This document shows positions 44,664 through 54,162 of a DNA stretch of 64,000 nucleotides, in pieces. The DNA lies in assembly GCA_947396885.1 (NCBI GenBank), contig OX377206.1, forward strand, positions 4,367,634-4,431,633. Reading direction: 5' to 3'. A program made the position numbers and the translations under genes. This stretch comes from Heligmosomoides polygyrus polygyrus (taxonomy: Eukaryota; Nematoda; Chromadorea; Rhabditida; Heligmosomidae). The notes beneath the pieces are model-generated. The model made no database searches. It saw only the letters and a list, made by a program, of their open reading frames with translations, and had not been told where the DNA came from. How positions within the stretch are numbered: the stretch's first letter is position 1; each line of letters starts with the position of its first letter.

Positions 44664-45365
44664 TTTAGTACACTTATGTACCGATATGGCCCGGTTTCAT
44701 AATATTTAACCGTAAGATGAGCGTATTGGTGTGCAGTTACGGTATCGTTGGAGATAGGATATGATAAGGTGGTGGTACGGATATGTATAGTTGAAAAAAT
44801 AGCATATATGAGGGCGCAAATAGAGAGCCTTGGTTTGTTGTAAGCATTGGTGGTCTAAAATTGACTACTGTGATCATAAGAAAGTGTAATAGCAAGAAAC
44901 TAATACGTGCAAAAACAATGGCAGCACTCGTACTCGAACTAGAAGGCCCGCCTGTGTGCTCCTATGAGGCGGCAGTGTTACCGACTGCGCCGCCGAAACA
45001 CGACTGGTGAGGTCGTCGTAGGGGTTGACGAGTGTTGCGCACACGCTTTCAGGCCTCCTTTTCAGGTCTTTAAAGAAGCGTTCAGCAAAAACTGACTGTG
45101 GTTCTGGACTCCACTCACAGGGCCCTACATCCTGTCAAAATAGCATCGCAAAAGCTCACAATGAGTTGGGAAACATTCCTTGTTAGTTCAGCGATTAAAC
45201 AGAGCGAGGCGCGAATCACAACTGTTTGCTTCTGAAAAGTGAGGTCCACCAAAGTTCCAAGCTTTGTAAACGTTTGAGGATCAGAGATACTCTTGCCTAG
45301 GCCAAGTCGTCCAGAATACGGTGATAACATATGCAACGTAGTGACTTTGGTGGCATCCAATTGTA

Positions 45366-45697
45366 GTGTAGCTCCCATAAGGCCACCACCGATGTTTCCT
45401 CCCGGGCCTGCTGGGAGCTCCACTAGCCGCAGCCAGCCGCACCCCGAGCCACATGTCACCTGAGCATCCGGGTATAAAAGACGCATGCAAAATAACGCCT
45501 GGATCTCCGGACGTGTGGTGTCGGCTTCGGCGCCTCCCCGCCCCTGAGGTGCTCCCGAGCTGGAGTTCTCCTCCCACCCCCCTCTCCGAGGCTGTTTACC
45601 CGTCGCCCGTGTTGTCGTTCATAGGCATTACTGTTGTTAATAAAATCGTGTGTTACTGTCGAGTTCTGGTATGTAAACGCCCAAGAGGCCGTGTGAT
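45366..45697 (+). mobile_element. LTR-like sequence, left part
   Basis: It begins TGTAGTGTAGCTCCC, has a TATA box (GGGTATAAAAGACGC at about 45470) and, 165 bp on, a polyadenylation signal (GTTAATAAAATCG at about 45637), the order expected in an LTR. If the RTE insertion is removed, it continues at 48870 and could end GTTTATGATACA (48901), giving TGTA...TACA ends. No target duplication, primer-binding site or internal domains were found, so a solo LTR or a promoter fragment are both possible. Confidence 0.4.
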
Positions 45698-45713
45698 CTT
45701 CTTCTTCTTCTTC
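45698..45713. repeat. (CTT)n tract at RTE 3' end
   Basis: GATCTTCTTCTTCTTCTTC adjoins the 3' end of the RTE; a matching GATCTTCTTC... tract lies at its 5' end (48849-48869). It may be the target duplication, or the RTE's own short tandem 3' tail. Confidence 0.7.
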
Positions 45714-48700
45714 AGCGTTTGTCCCGTATCGTCGCGGGGTCCGCTCTTCTGGTGTAACGACGCCACCTTTCCCGATCCTGCGCTTGATCAGGGTGGACTC
45801 CAGCTACTCTCATGTCCGTGTGTAACGTATCGGACCAACGCTGCTTCGGGCGTCCTCTAGGCCGCTTTCCAGACACTTCCAACTCAAGGCCTGTCTTGCG
45901 GACGCTGTCTTCTTTCCCACGCAGAACGTGGCCGTACCATCGCAAGCGAGCTTCGCGCATCTTGTCCGCTATCGGCGCGACACCGAACTTCTGCCGAATA
46001 GCATCATTTCGAATGCGGTCCATGCGGGTGACTCCAGCCGTCCAGCGCAGCATCTTCGTCTCCATGACGCTGAGGCGCGTTTCAACTTCTTTAGTCGCAG
46101 GCCAACACTCAGCGCCGTACATCGCTACTGGCCGCACGACGGCTCTGTAAATCTTCGACTTCAGGTGCTCAGGGATCTTCCTATCGCAGAGCACCCCAGT
46201 AAGCGAACGCCACTTGGACCAAGCTGCACTCACGCGTGAGTTCACTTCAACCATCAGACCGCCGTCAGACGCTATTGCTGATCCCAGGTATTTAAACACC
46301 GAAGTGCGTGCAAGTTCAGTACCGTTAATCTTAATGGAGCCGGACTCGTTCACGTCAGTCGTTAGGTACTCGGTCTTCTTGACGTTCAATTTGAGTCCGA
46401 ACCTCGCCAGACGGTCGCACCAAGCTTGCACCTGCCGCTCGAGATCGTCTTTCTCTTCGCAAGCGAGCATCACATCATCAGCATAAAGCAGCGTCCATGG
46501 AACAGGCTGCTGAAGATCTCGCGTAATGGCATCCATGACGACAACAAAGAGGAGCGGAGAAAGCGCTGAACCTTGGTGCACCCCAACAGAGATGGGAAAC
46601 TCCAGCTGCAGCTTGCACTCTACTCTTTGGGCAAGAGTAGAGGATCCGCACCCACTCTATAAGTTCCTCAGGTACGTTGTGTCGTCGCAAGGCGTACCAT
46701 ATAACCTCACGCGGTACGCGGTCGAAAGCCTTCTCCAAGTCGAGAAAGGCGATATGCACCGGCTTCTGTCTCTCGCGATGCTTCTCCACCAGGAGGCGGG
46801 CGGCGTGTATAGCATCAATGGTCCCACAACAAGACACAAAGCCGCACTGGTTGTCGGAGAGCTTGACGATTTCACGGATTCTTCTATCGAGGATTCGCTC
46901 GAAGATCTTCATGCTATGCGAAAGCAAGCGAATCGGACGGTAATTGAAGCAGTCTGCAGGACTGCCCTTCTTCTTCCAGATCGGAATCGTCGTACTGTTG
47001 TGCCAACACTCCGGTACTTTCTTCTCCTTTACTACCTGGTTGAAGAACTCAGTCAACCACTCAGCAGGATACCAGAGCTTCGACTTCCAAACATCGGCTG
47101 CCAGATCATCCGGTCCTGTCGCCTTGCATGGCTTCATCTTCTTCAGAGCCGCTTCCGTTTCTTCCACGGTGATCTTGTGAACGGGACCGTGAACAGAAGC
47201 CACAGAAGGGATCGCCGGATGAGGAAATCCCCTAGTGGAAATTTCCTCAAAGTAATCACGCCATCGCTTCAGCGCCTTTTTGCAGTCTGTTAGAAGATGG
47301 CCGCTCTCATCATTGATGCCAACAAACTTTTCAATGTCCTCGGTTTGGCGATGGCGGGTCTTAGCAAGTCGGTACAAATACCGCTCACCATCGCGCGATT
47401 CGAGCTTTCGGTAGACATCACCATAATGAGTGGCTTTCGCAACAGCCACGGCTTTCTTTGCAGCCTTTCTCGCCTTCTGATACTCCTGCCAGTTGTCGGC
47501 TGTTCTGTCGCCGAGAAACACATGATACAGCGACTTCTTCTCTCTAACCTTCGCTTTCACATCGTCTGTCCACAGCCATGTCTGCTTGTCGACTTTGCGT
47601 CGTCCAGGCTTCGTAGTGCCGAGTTCCAACCTTGCAGCTTGGCGTATCGCGTCGGTTGCTTTCTTCCAAGTTTCATCGACAGTCGTAACTGTCGGTAACC
47701 GCACGCGAGAAATCACAGCTGCTTCCTTCTCTTTCATTCGCCACCACTTGATTCTTGCAGCACCGCATCGCTCGACCTGCTTCAGCCTCGGAGAGGCGAT
47801 CTTCAAAGTACAGATCAGCGGTCGGTGCTGTGGGGCGACCGTCTCATACGGCACGACCTTCGCGTCTGTGACAAGGCTCCGGTCGCGATCCTTCACAAGC
47901 ACAAAGTCTATCTGAGACTTGGAGCTCCCACTATAATATGAGATGAGGTGGGAGTCGCGTTTTCGGAAAACGGTGTTCACAATGGTGAGGCTATGCGATT
48001 CCGCATACTCAAGAATACGCTCACCATCGGGGTTACGAGACCCATATCCGAAACCACCATGACAGCTGTACCCCATCCTTCGCAGCACCTACGTGCCCAT
48101 TAAGGTCACCAGCGACTATGATGACATCTTTCGACGGTACCTCTGCTGTCTTCTCATCAAGCAGGTTCCAAAACTCATCCTTGGCTTGATCGTAGCAGCC
48201 AGTCTGCGGAGCATACGCAGAGAAGAAGTGATAGAGTCGCTCCTTAGCGGCGACAACGATCTTCATCAATCGATCGTCAAAGCGCTCGACGCTTACAATC
48301 GAGTCACGAAATCGTTCGGAGACGATTATTCCGACACCACTGGTGGTCCTGGGACTTCCACATAGAACGGCCTTGAAGCCACGTCCTATGTCCCTTGACT
48401 TGCTGCAGCACCACCTCGTCTCCTGCACCGCACAGAAATCAACTCTTCTTCGCTCCAGTGCTTCAACCAACTCGCACGAGCGGCCCGTCAACGTACCCGC
48501 ATTCAGCGTAGCCACGCGGGTCCTGCTTACGTTACGGGACTTTCGGACTAGCTCAGTTGCCCCCCGATGCCGTCCTCGCATCAGGGACCCTCGCATACTT
48601 CTCACACTCGCCGGGCTCTGCGAGTGCGCGTCGGCTCCCGCGGACGCCGTAACACTATCTCGAGAAACTGGACTTATCATACACCATGTGATGTGACATG

Positions 48701-48743
48701 GGTCTTCGTAGGCCGGCCTGTCACAAGGGCCTGTCGCCTGCAT
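45712..48743 (-). pseudogene. RTE-clade retrotransposon polyprotein (endonuclease + reverse transcriptase), two frameshifts
   Basis: A single ORF of about 1010 codons is split into three. The APE endonuclease runs from 48743: RVATLNAGTLTGR, VQETRW, GDLNGHVG, then SQIDFVLV and PQHRPL, so the catalytic Glu, Asp, Asn and His positions are all present. A one-base excess in CCCC (48071-48074) shifts the frame. The reverse transcriptase follows (FNYRPIRLLS, FLDLEKAFDRVP as motif A). A small net deletion near 46590-46600 shifts it again, just before MHQGSALSPLLF and the catalytic LLYADDVML. The C-terminus has the usual RLRWYGHVLR and PRGRPKQRW motifs. Only two lesions means a young copy; it could provide machinery for SINE mobilisation. 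Confidence 0.9.
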
Positions 48744-48901
48744 TCGAATGTCCGTGATTAGCTTAGCTCGCAGAGCGAGCAGTTTCCAGTGGCACCACGC
48801 GGAGGAACGGACATCGCCACGATGGCAGCTTGATCGACTTTACAGCAGATCTTCTTCTTCTTCTTCTTCCGTGAATAAACCTGAGAGGACAGGTTTATGA
48901 T

Positions 48902-49216
48902 ACAAGACGGGTGTCGCAACCGGCGGAATTCCACAGCATGTCACACTGCACCGGATCACCAGGGATTAAGATTCTTTGGGAAATCGATAAGCGAGCGCTG
49001 CAACACTGCTAGCGACCCATTGGGTCACTGTGGCACACGACGAGAATGAGTTTAGGCGTTGCTGTCATTGATTTGGGCGAATCGATATTCAGTCGGAGGA
49101 CTGCGAATGACACAGCTTACATAGCTGAATCTTGCAGGATCCCTGCAGTAAGGCTTCTGACCGTTGAAGGGGAAAAAGCTGGGTGAAACATCTTGCGCAC
49201 TAGTACAGATCAATTT
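48902..49216. other. Intergenic, nothing recognised
   Basis: About 315 bp between the RTE/LTR composite and the 3' end of the peptide transporter gene. I see no motif beyond short direct repeats. Confidence 0.35.
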
Positions 49217-49222
49217 TTTATT
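49217..49222 (-). terminator. Polyadenylation signal of the peptide transporter gene
   Basis: AATAAA on the minus strand (CGAATAAAAAATTG context), about 225 bp after the stop codon, an ordinary nematode 3' UTR length. Confidence 0.7.
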
Positions 49223-49444
49223 CGTAGCACGTAACGTACAGAGTGCCGAGATGACACAAAACAGTTATTAATAGAAATCTATTATCACAGTCAACATATA
49301 CAACGGATGAAACGCTAGAACCTCTCGTCGGGAATATATGTAGTCGTCTAACCGCGCTTCGACAGCCCATGCGTACTCTCCGTCGTGAGGATCGATTGAG
49401 AAAGACTGAAAAGTTGGTGCTTGCCTTTTTGAGAGAAAAAGTAC

Positions 49445-52251
49445 TCAATTAAGAGAGACTGAGGTGACATGTCTAGAGTCACTCACTCTCATTCTGTGCG
49501 TTATGTCGTCAAGAAGATCATGCTGCTTCACTGGTATCACTTCGTCAACAGCATCCGGTGGAACGTCTGGTTTCCGTTCTTGAGTGTAGTAGTTGTACTC
49601 ATAGTAGAACATGGACATCAGAGCGAAGCCAGCGATCACCACAAACATTGCTCCTGAAGTCGTGGAATGTTGGAAGAAATAAGAAGAGGGTTATGTAGGG
49701 CTCTAGGTGTCAGGATATACACGTTCTCACAAGGAGAGCCTCCAAAGTGACGAGGAGCTTTTGCGGTGCAATTTTTAAAGGATGTAGGGTCCCGTGTAGG
49801 GAGTCCAAAACCATAGCTAGTTTTTTTTTCGGAATTCCCTTCCGTTGTCGAAAAAAGGCCTGTTAAGACGTGAGTGCAGAGTTCATCGCGCCCTGCCGCC
49901 CCACACCAGGAGGTGGTCGGTTGGCGTAGTGGATAGTTTTGTGCTTCACAGGAACGCGGTCGTTGGTTCGATTCTCACATATTCTCATATGCTGGTGCTT
50001 TTGCATTTTGCGAGTTATCGTCAGTGAAACCCTTTATCCCCATTTCCAACACATTTTTGAACAAAAACATGGCAACAAATGTCGTTTACGTTCATCAGTG
50101 CGGGGCGGCAAAGCACGATTAACTCCGCGCTCACACCTTCACAGGCCTCTTTTCGACCACGGAAGAGGATTCCAAAAAAACTAACCATGGTTTTCGACTA
50201 CCCACAAGGGGCCCTACATCTTATAAAAATTCCATCGCAAAAGCTCACCGCCAGTTTGGAGGCTCTCCTTGTCAGAGAAAAAAGCCGCGACGCGACCGCA
50301 TCGCGTCGATTGGTTGGCGTTTAGTCGAAACTCTTGGAAAATGAGAACAACATACCAGCGTAGGCGAAGAATTCGGTGGCCATGTTCGAGAAGAGGTCGA
50401 GCGCTGTGATCAGGACAATAATCGAATCTCCGACGGCGGTGGTGAATAACCAAAGCGCTTGCACTAAGGCCTTCATAGAAGGGGCTGACTGAAAAACGAG
50501 TGATTTCCTTAGAAGTTTATGAAGAATGTTTCTATAAAATACAGTTAATTTTTTAGTAAGCGAAGTGGGAGGGGGGCCCTAGGCCTAGGAGAGGTCAGAA
50601 AAAAAAACTTTTGAACAACCAAAAGTCGGAGACATAAATCTTGCTTGAGGGGTTATTTATTATTTATTATTATTGATATTATTGTTATTTATTGACTAAT
50701 CTGACATTCCTTCTTGTATAAAGACGTAGTACGGTAGGTTACGGTACGTGCGGGTGAGTAATGATGTCGGCGTCATTCTCATCGACTTCTCCCAAACATT
50801 GGTCTATGGGGTCACCAATCTGACGTTCCCTTGTTAGTGTAGCGGCGGCGTACGGTAGGTTACGATAAGTGCGGGTGAAAGCGGCTGTTGGGATCACGAA
50901 TACCGATTTACCGCATCTACCGTAGCCTACAGTAAGCAGTCGAAGTTTACGAATGTTATATTTACCATCAACACCCGAAATAACCCCTTGGGCAAAATTC
51001 GGCCGAAATCGGTGATCATGACCCCGACAGCTTTGTTCATTAGTACCCACAGTAACCTACCGTAATCGGTCGATATTCCAAAGGCGGATGTCAGATTCGT
51101 GATCTCAGCCCCGAATAACGGTTTCGAACGAGGTATGGGCCATTTTTTTCGACTTCTCCCCTTTTCCTTGGAAATTTGACAACAAAAATTCCTCAGATGT
51201 TTTTCGATTTGTGATGGAAGTCCTAATTATTGAAACGTTTGACAGAGCCGTACAGTAGCTTTGCCACTAATTTCCAGAATCAATTGGTTGGTCAAGGATA
51301 TGAGGACGTATGCGACGCTCTCGCTGAGCGCTATCCCAGCAAATCAATAAATCGTAGTAGACTTAGGATGTGAGGAATCGTGTGAAATCAATAAAAATCA
51401 ATGGAGCCAAAAATTGCGGATTTCTTTTATGCCTCAACCACGCCCGCTTGGAACAGCCCCGCCCACTTTAGACGCGGAAATGTAGCTTTTTTTTTTTTTT
51501 GAAAAATTCTCCGAACACGTGCACCGTAGCTAAAATTGATCGACATAGGTTAGTTCGTATGGTTTGAACCTAGCTTGTACTTGCGCCGTCACGCGGTATC
51601 GCATCACCGTAGATATCGATTTTTTTGCGCCGCCAGATCGATATCTATTCCGACTATGGTGCCGTGCCGCGCAGCGGCACAACTATAAACTAGGGCTAAA
51701 ACCATAATGTCATGAATGGCACATAGAGGAAAACAATTTTGATTGTCGATCAATACCGAATCAATGCGTATTTCGTGTGTAATTTTATGGAACACTTTAC
51801 CCATAAGGGTATAAACCATGCGCGTGCTTCGTTACGGAATGTAATAGTTAGTGTGATAAAAAAGTGCAGAAAAGAAAGCAACGCACCTGAGAATAAGCAA
51901 ACTCGTAACCAGTAATTGAGAAGAGAATCTCGGCCGCAGTAATAATAACAATTTGAGGTATTTGCCATAGAATGGATACAGAATTCGACTGTACCACTTG
52001 ATTAATATGCTTTACCGGTTTATCCTGAAACAAACTCGTATTATGTAGTTGGAAGAATTTCCTCAAGCAGCAGAAAAATCTAAAGAAAAACCACGTCACG
52101 TGCCTTGGTGCCCGTTAATGCCAGAATGTAGACGGCGCCCTGTTCGTGGACTTCCATAAACACTCCCGTAGCCTTGACGGTGATATTGCTCTTGTCTGGC
52201 GTCTTGAATCCAACGTTCTTCGGTGTACCGTCAAGGTAGTACAATTGCCAT
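49445..52251 (-). CDS. Proton-coupled oligopeptide transporter (POT/SLC15), last four exons
   Basis: Exons are 52251-52104, 52024-51887, 50488-50356 and 49653-49445 (TGA), with consistent phases. The first encodes part of the large extracellular loop before TM10 (WQLYYLDGTPKNVGFKTPDK...). The next is TM10, with SILWQIPQIVIITAAEILFS and TGYEFAYSQ. Then TM11 (SAPSMKALVQALWLFTTAVG) and TM12 plus a cytoplasmic tail (GAMFVVIAGFALMSMFYYEY). These motifs match nematode PEPT-type di/tripeptide-proton symporters of gut or neural membrane. The intron after the first exon appears to use a GC donor (AAG|GCACGT) with a TTTCAG acceptor. Introns carry FB-2-related and MITE-2 insertions. The first nine or so TM segments should lie upstream, but no further exon is seen before the array copy at 52661, so the gene is truncated or misassembled here. 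Confidence 0.88.
49730..50277. mobile_element. FB-2 family foldback, short copy (intronic)
   Basis: Inverted arms of about 180 bp start CAAGGAGAGCCTCCAAA and contain GAGCTTTTGCGRTG and GGATGTAGGG, as in FB-2. The centre (about 49915-49985) has a tRNA-like unit with GGTTGGCGTAGTGGATAG and TTGGTTCGATTCTCAC. There is no internal frame, so this is the internally deleted form. It lies in the last intron of the peptide transporter gene. Confidence 0.8.
50489..51566. other. Intron of the peptide transporter with short degenerate repeats
   Basis: Contains several direct and inverted copies of TACGGTAGGTTACGGTA-like sequence (about 50730-50750, 50852-50872, 51052-51066 inverted) and a TTTATTATTTATTATTATTG run. 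No exon is seen in this interval. Confidence 0.5.
51567..51696. mobile_element. MITE-2, diverged solitary copy
   Basis: 130 bp. The right end GCGGCACAACTATAAACTAG and the centre ATAGATATCGATTTTTTTGCG match MITE-2; the left end ACCTAGCTTGTACTTGCGC is mutated. It lies outside the arrays, in a host intron, showing that MITE-2 is a genome-dispersed family. Confidence 0.8.
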
Positions 52252-52660
52252 CTGAAGATGGAGGCGATTTATTGGCACAGCGCAGGGTAGGAGCATTTGT
52301 TCAGCTCGAGTGCGCCGTGTATTCTACTTTCCTTGTGCGATATTTGGTTGGTCAGAAAGTCTTGAGCCGTTTGACATTTTCCTTTTTCTATTTTTTATTC
52401 AGCATACAACGGAATTTACCTTATTTACAATACAATCACCACCGCTAGTCACTCTAGTCCCAGAGCTAATGATCAGGTAAGTTATTCCCTTCTCGTAGAG
52501 CTGGGGAGACTGGGAGTCAAGCAGACCGCTGACTGCCCTTTCAGGGTCTTCTGCCTTTCCGAAATTTTCTCCTTCTCTAGGAATGACTTAAGGGGCGAAA
52601 TAAGTTATAGTCAAAGGAACGCGGTGGGTGGGGAACCGAAACCCATTCCAGTTCGTGCGC
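52252..52660. other. Boundary between host gene and array copy 2
   Basis: No further transporter exon could be recognised on the minus strand. The sequence changes abruptly at about 52661, inside MITE-1, which is cut after its first bases. Confidence 0.5.
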
Positions 52661-52824
52661 GTGTGCGCGCGACGCGCGACGCGATGCCATGCGTAGTGGC
52701 CGAATTGATCAATCGCGTCGCTCGATCAATTTGGCCACTACGCATGGACCGCGTCGCGCCTCACGTGCACACTAAACTAGGCCTTAACCATTGCACCCTC
52801 CCAATCATTTACCTCAAGGACTCC

Positions 52825-53024
52825 NNNNNNNNNNNNNNNNNNNNNNNNNNNNNNNNNNNNNNNNNNNNNNNNNNNNNNNNNNNNNNNNNNNNNNNNNNNN
52901 NNNNNNNNNNNNNNNNNNNNNNNNNNNNNNNNNNNNNNNNNNNNNNNNNNNNNNNNNNNNNNNNNNNNNNNNNNNNNNNNNNNNNNNNNNNNNNNNNNNN
53001 NNNNNNNNNNNNNNNNNNNNNNNN
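52825..53024. other. Assembly gap, 200 N
   Basis: Exactly 200 undetermined bases, probably a placeholder length. Open frames crossing it are meaningless. Confidence 0.99.
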
Positions 53025-53412
53025 CTTCCAACAAATGCCGGTTCTCCATCTATATGGGTAGACGGCCTTGGGTGGATTGCTCTATTTCGACAAGATCTCT
53101 GCTTACGAAACAATCCCAATAGGGGGGGGGGGGGGTAGAGAGAGAGATCCACCTTATACACACTCATTGCCAAGTGGGTTGGGATGGATACACCAAGAGG
53201 ACGAGGGATAGAGCGAACGTAACCTTGCAAGGTGGACCCCCCCCCCTCATTTAGGAATGCAGCAAGCGATGGACGCTAGGATAGTTGGAGGGGGGCACCT
53301 TATAAGAAGTGTCAATAACACGAAAAATTAAACGATGACACACTGATTGTAAAGAAAACAAACAAGCAATGCTCTACCTCTTGTCGCATGAGCAGAGGAG
53401 AACACAGATTTA

Positions 53413-53547
53413 GCCCTAGTTTATACTTGCGCCACCACGCGTCGCGGCACCACGATCGCCATAGATATCGATTTTTCGCGCTGTCCGATCAATATCTATC
53501 CAGACCATCGTACCGCGCCGCGCAGCAGCGCAAGTATAAACTAGGGC
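53413..53547. mobile_element. MITE-2, copy 5
   Basis: 135 bp at its usual unit position, TTA left and TCA right as in units 1-3. Confidence 0.85.
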
Positions 53548-53574
53548 TCAGGCAGGGGAAGGGACTCCAGGGTG

Positions 53575-54162
53575 AAGAACATTACATTGCACGGCTCTGC
53601 AACTAGTCCCTAGCGCCGATTAGCGATGGAGCGTTCTGCGCTTGCGGCCTCTTGTACGCCCACCATGACTTGCCGGCAAGGGTCTCGGGGCGCTGTGGAT
53701 AGTGGCATTGCTTCATGCGAGAGGTCAGGGTTCGATTCTCTTTCGCTGTGATGTTTTTGAATTTCAACTGACCTGTTGAGGGGTTTTGACGACTACACAA
53801 TTTTTAGGCGTTTTCTCTTCGAATTTTCCAGCTGTATGTGCATAGACACACGAAGTTCGCAGAACCCAGCTGCGGAGAACAGAGTTTCCACACTAGTGGC
53901 TTGTATGAACCGCACCTTTCCCTTGCCTAAAACCCGGCGTAAAAGTCATTTCCTAACCAAACACCGCAAAGAAACTCGAATTGTGGGAACAGCAGCAGTA
54001 GAACGCTTCACCAGGGAGGCTATGATGATAAATGACGAAACGTTGGGGGGGGGGGGGGGGGGAGCGGCTGAAGGAGCATGGATGGCACCCAAAAGTTTCC
54101 GCGCTCCATCGCTAATCGGCGCTAGGGACTAGTTGCAGAACCGTGCAATGTAATTGAACTCT
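53575..54162. mobile_element. 584-bp Mutator-like MITE, copy 5
   Basis: 588 bp with TCCAGGGTG flanks, most similar to the unit 1 copy. Confidence 0.8.

Larger units (their letters stand above)
42825..45183. mobile_element. FB-2 foldback element with internal spliced frame
   Basis: Inverted arms of about 360 bp (42825-43200 and 44815-45183) begin CAAGGAAAGGTTCCCAACTC and include GAGCTTTTGCGATGCTATTTT and GGATGTAGGGCCC-type blocks. Each arm carries a tRNA-like stretch with near-consensus A box (TGGCGCAGTTGG) and B box (GTTCGAGTCC) at about 43013-43083 plus and 44935-45000 minus. The core has a small spliced frame and, nested in its intron, mariner 3. I could not find a clean target duplication. 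Confidence 0.75.
45698..48869 (-). mobile_element. RTE non-LTR retrotransposon, near full length
   Basis: About 3.15 kb on the minus strand, with a short 5' leader (48744-48850), the pol frame, almost no 3' UTR, and CTT-rich tracts at both ends. It interrupts the LTR-like sequence. Confidence 0.85.

Noticed and set aside
45115..45486. Minus-strand frame with a protein-like stretch (LDATKVTTLHMLSPYSG...) between FB-2 and the LTR-like sequence.
   Set aside because: It reads from the LTR-like sequence across its boundary into the FB-2 arm. The middle part could be an old exon, but no splice signals or family were found.
45453..45860. Plus-strand frame of 135 codons beginning MSPEHPG.
   Set aside because: It runs from the LTR-like sequence through the CTT tract into antisense RTE sequence and has no homology I recognise.
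46526..47293. Plus-strand open frame of 255 codons.
   Set aside because: It is antisense to the reverse transcriptase of the RTE, whose motifs are clear on the minus strand.
52624..53230. Open frames crossing 52825-53024.
   Set aside because: They run through undetermined bases and cannot be supported.
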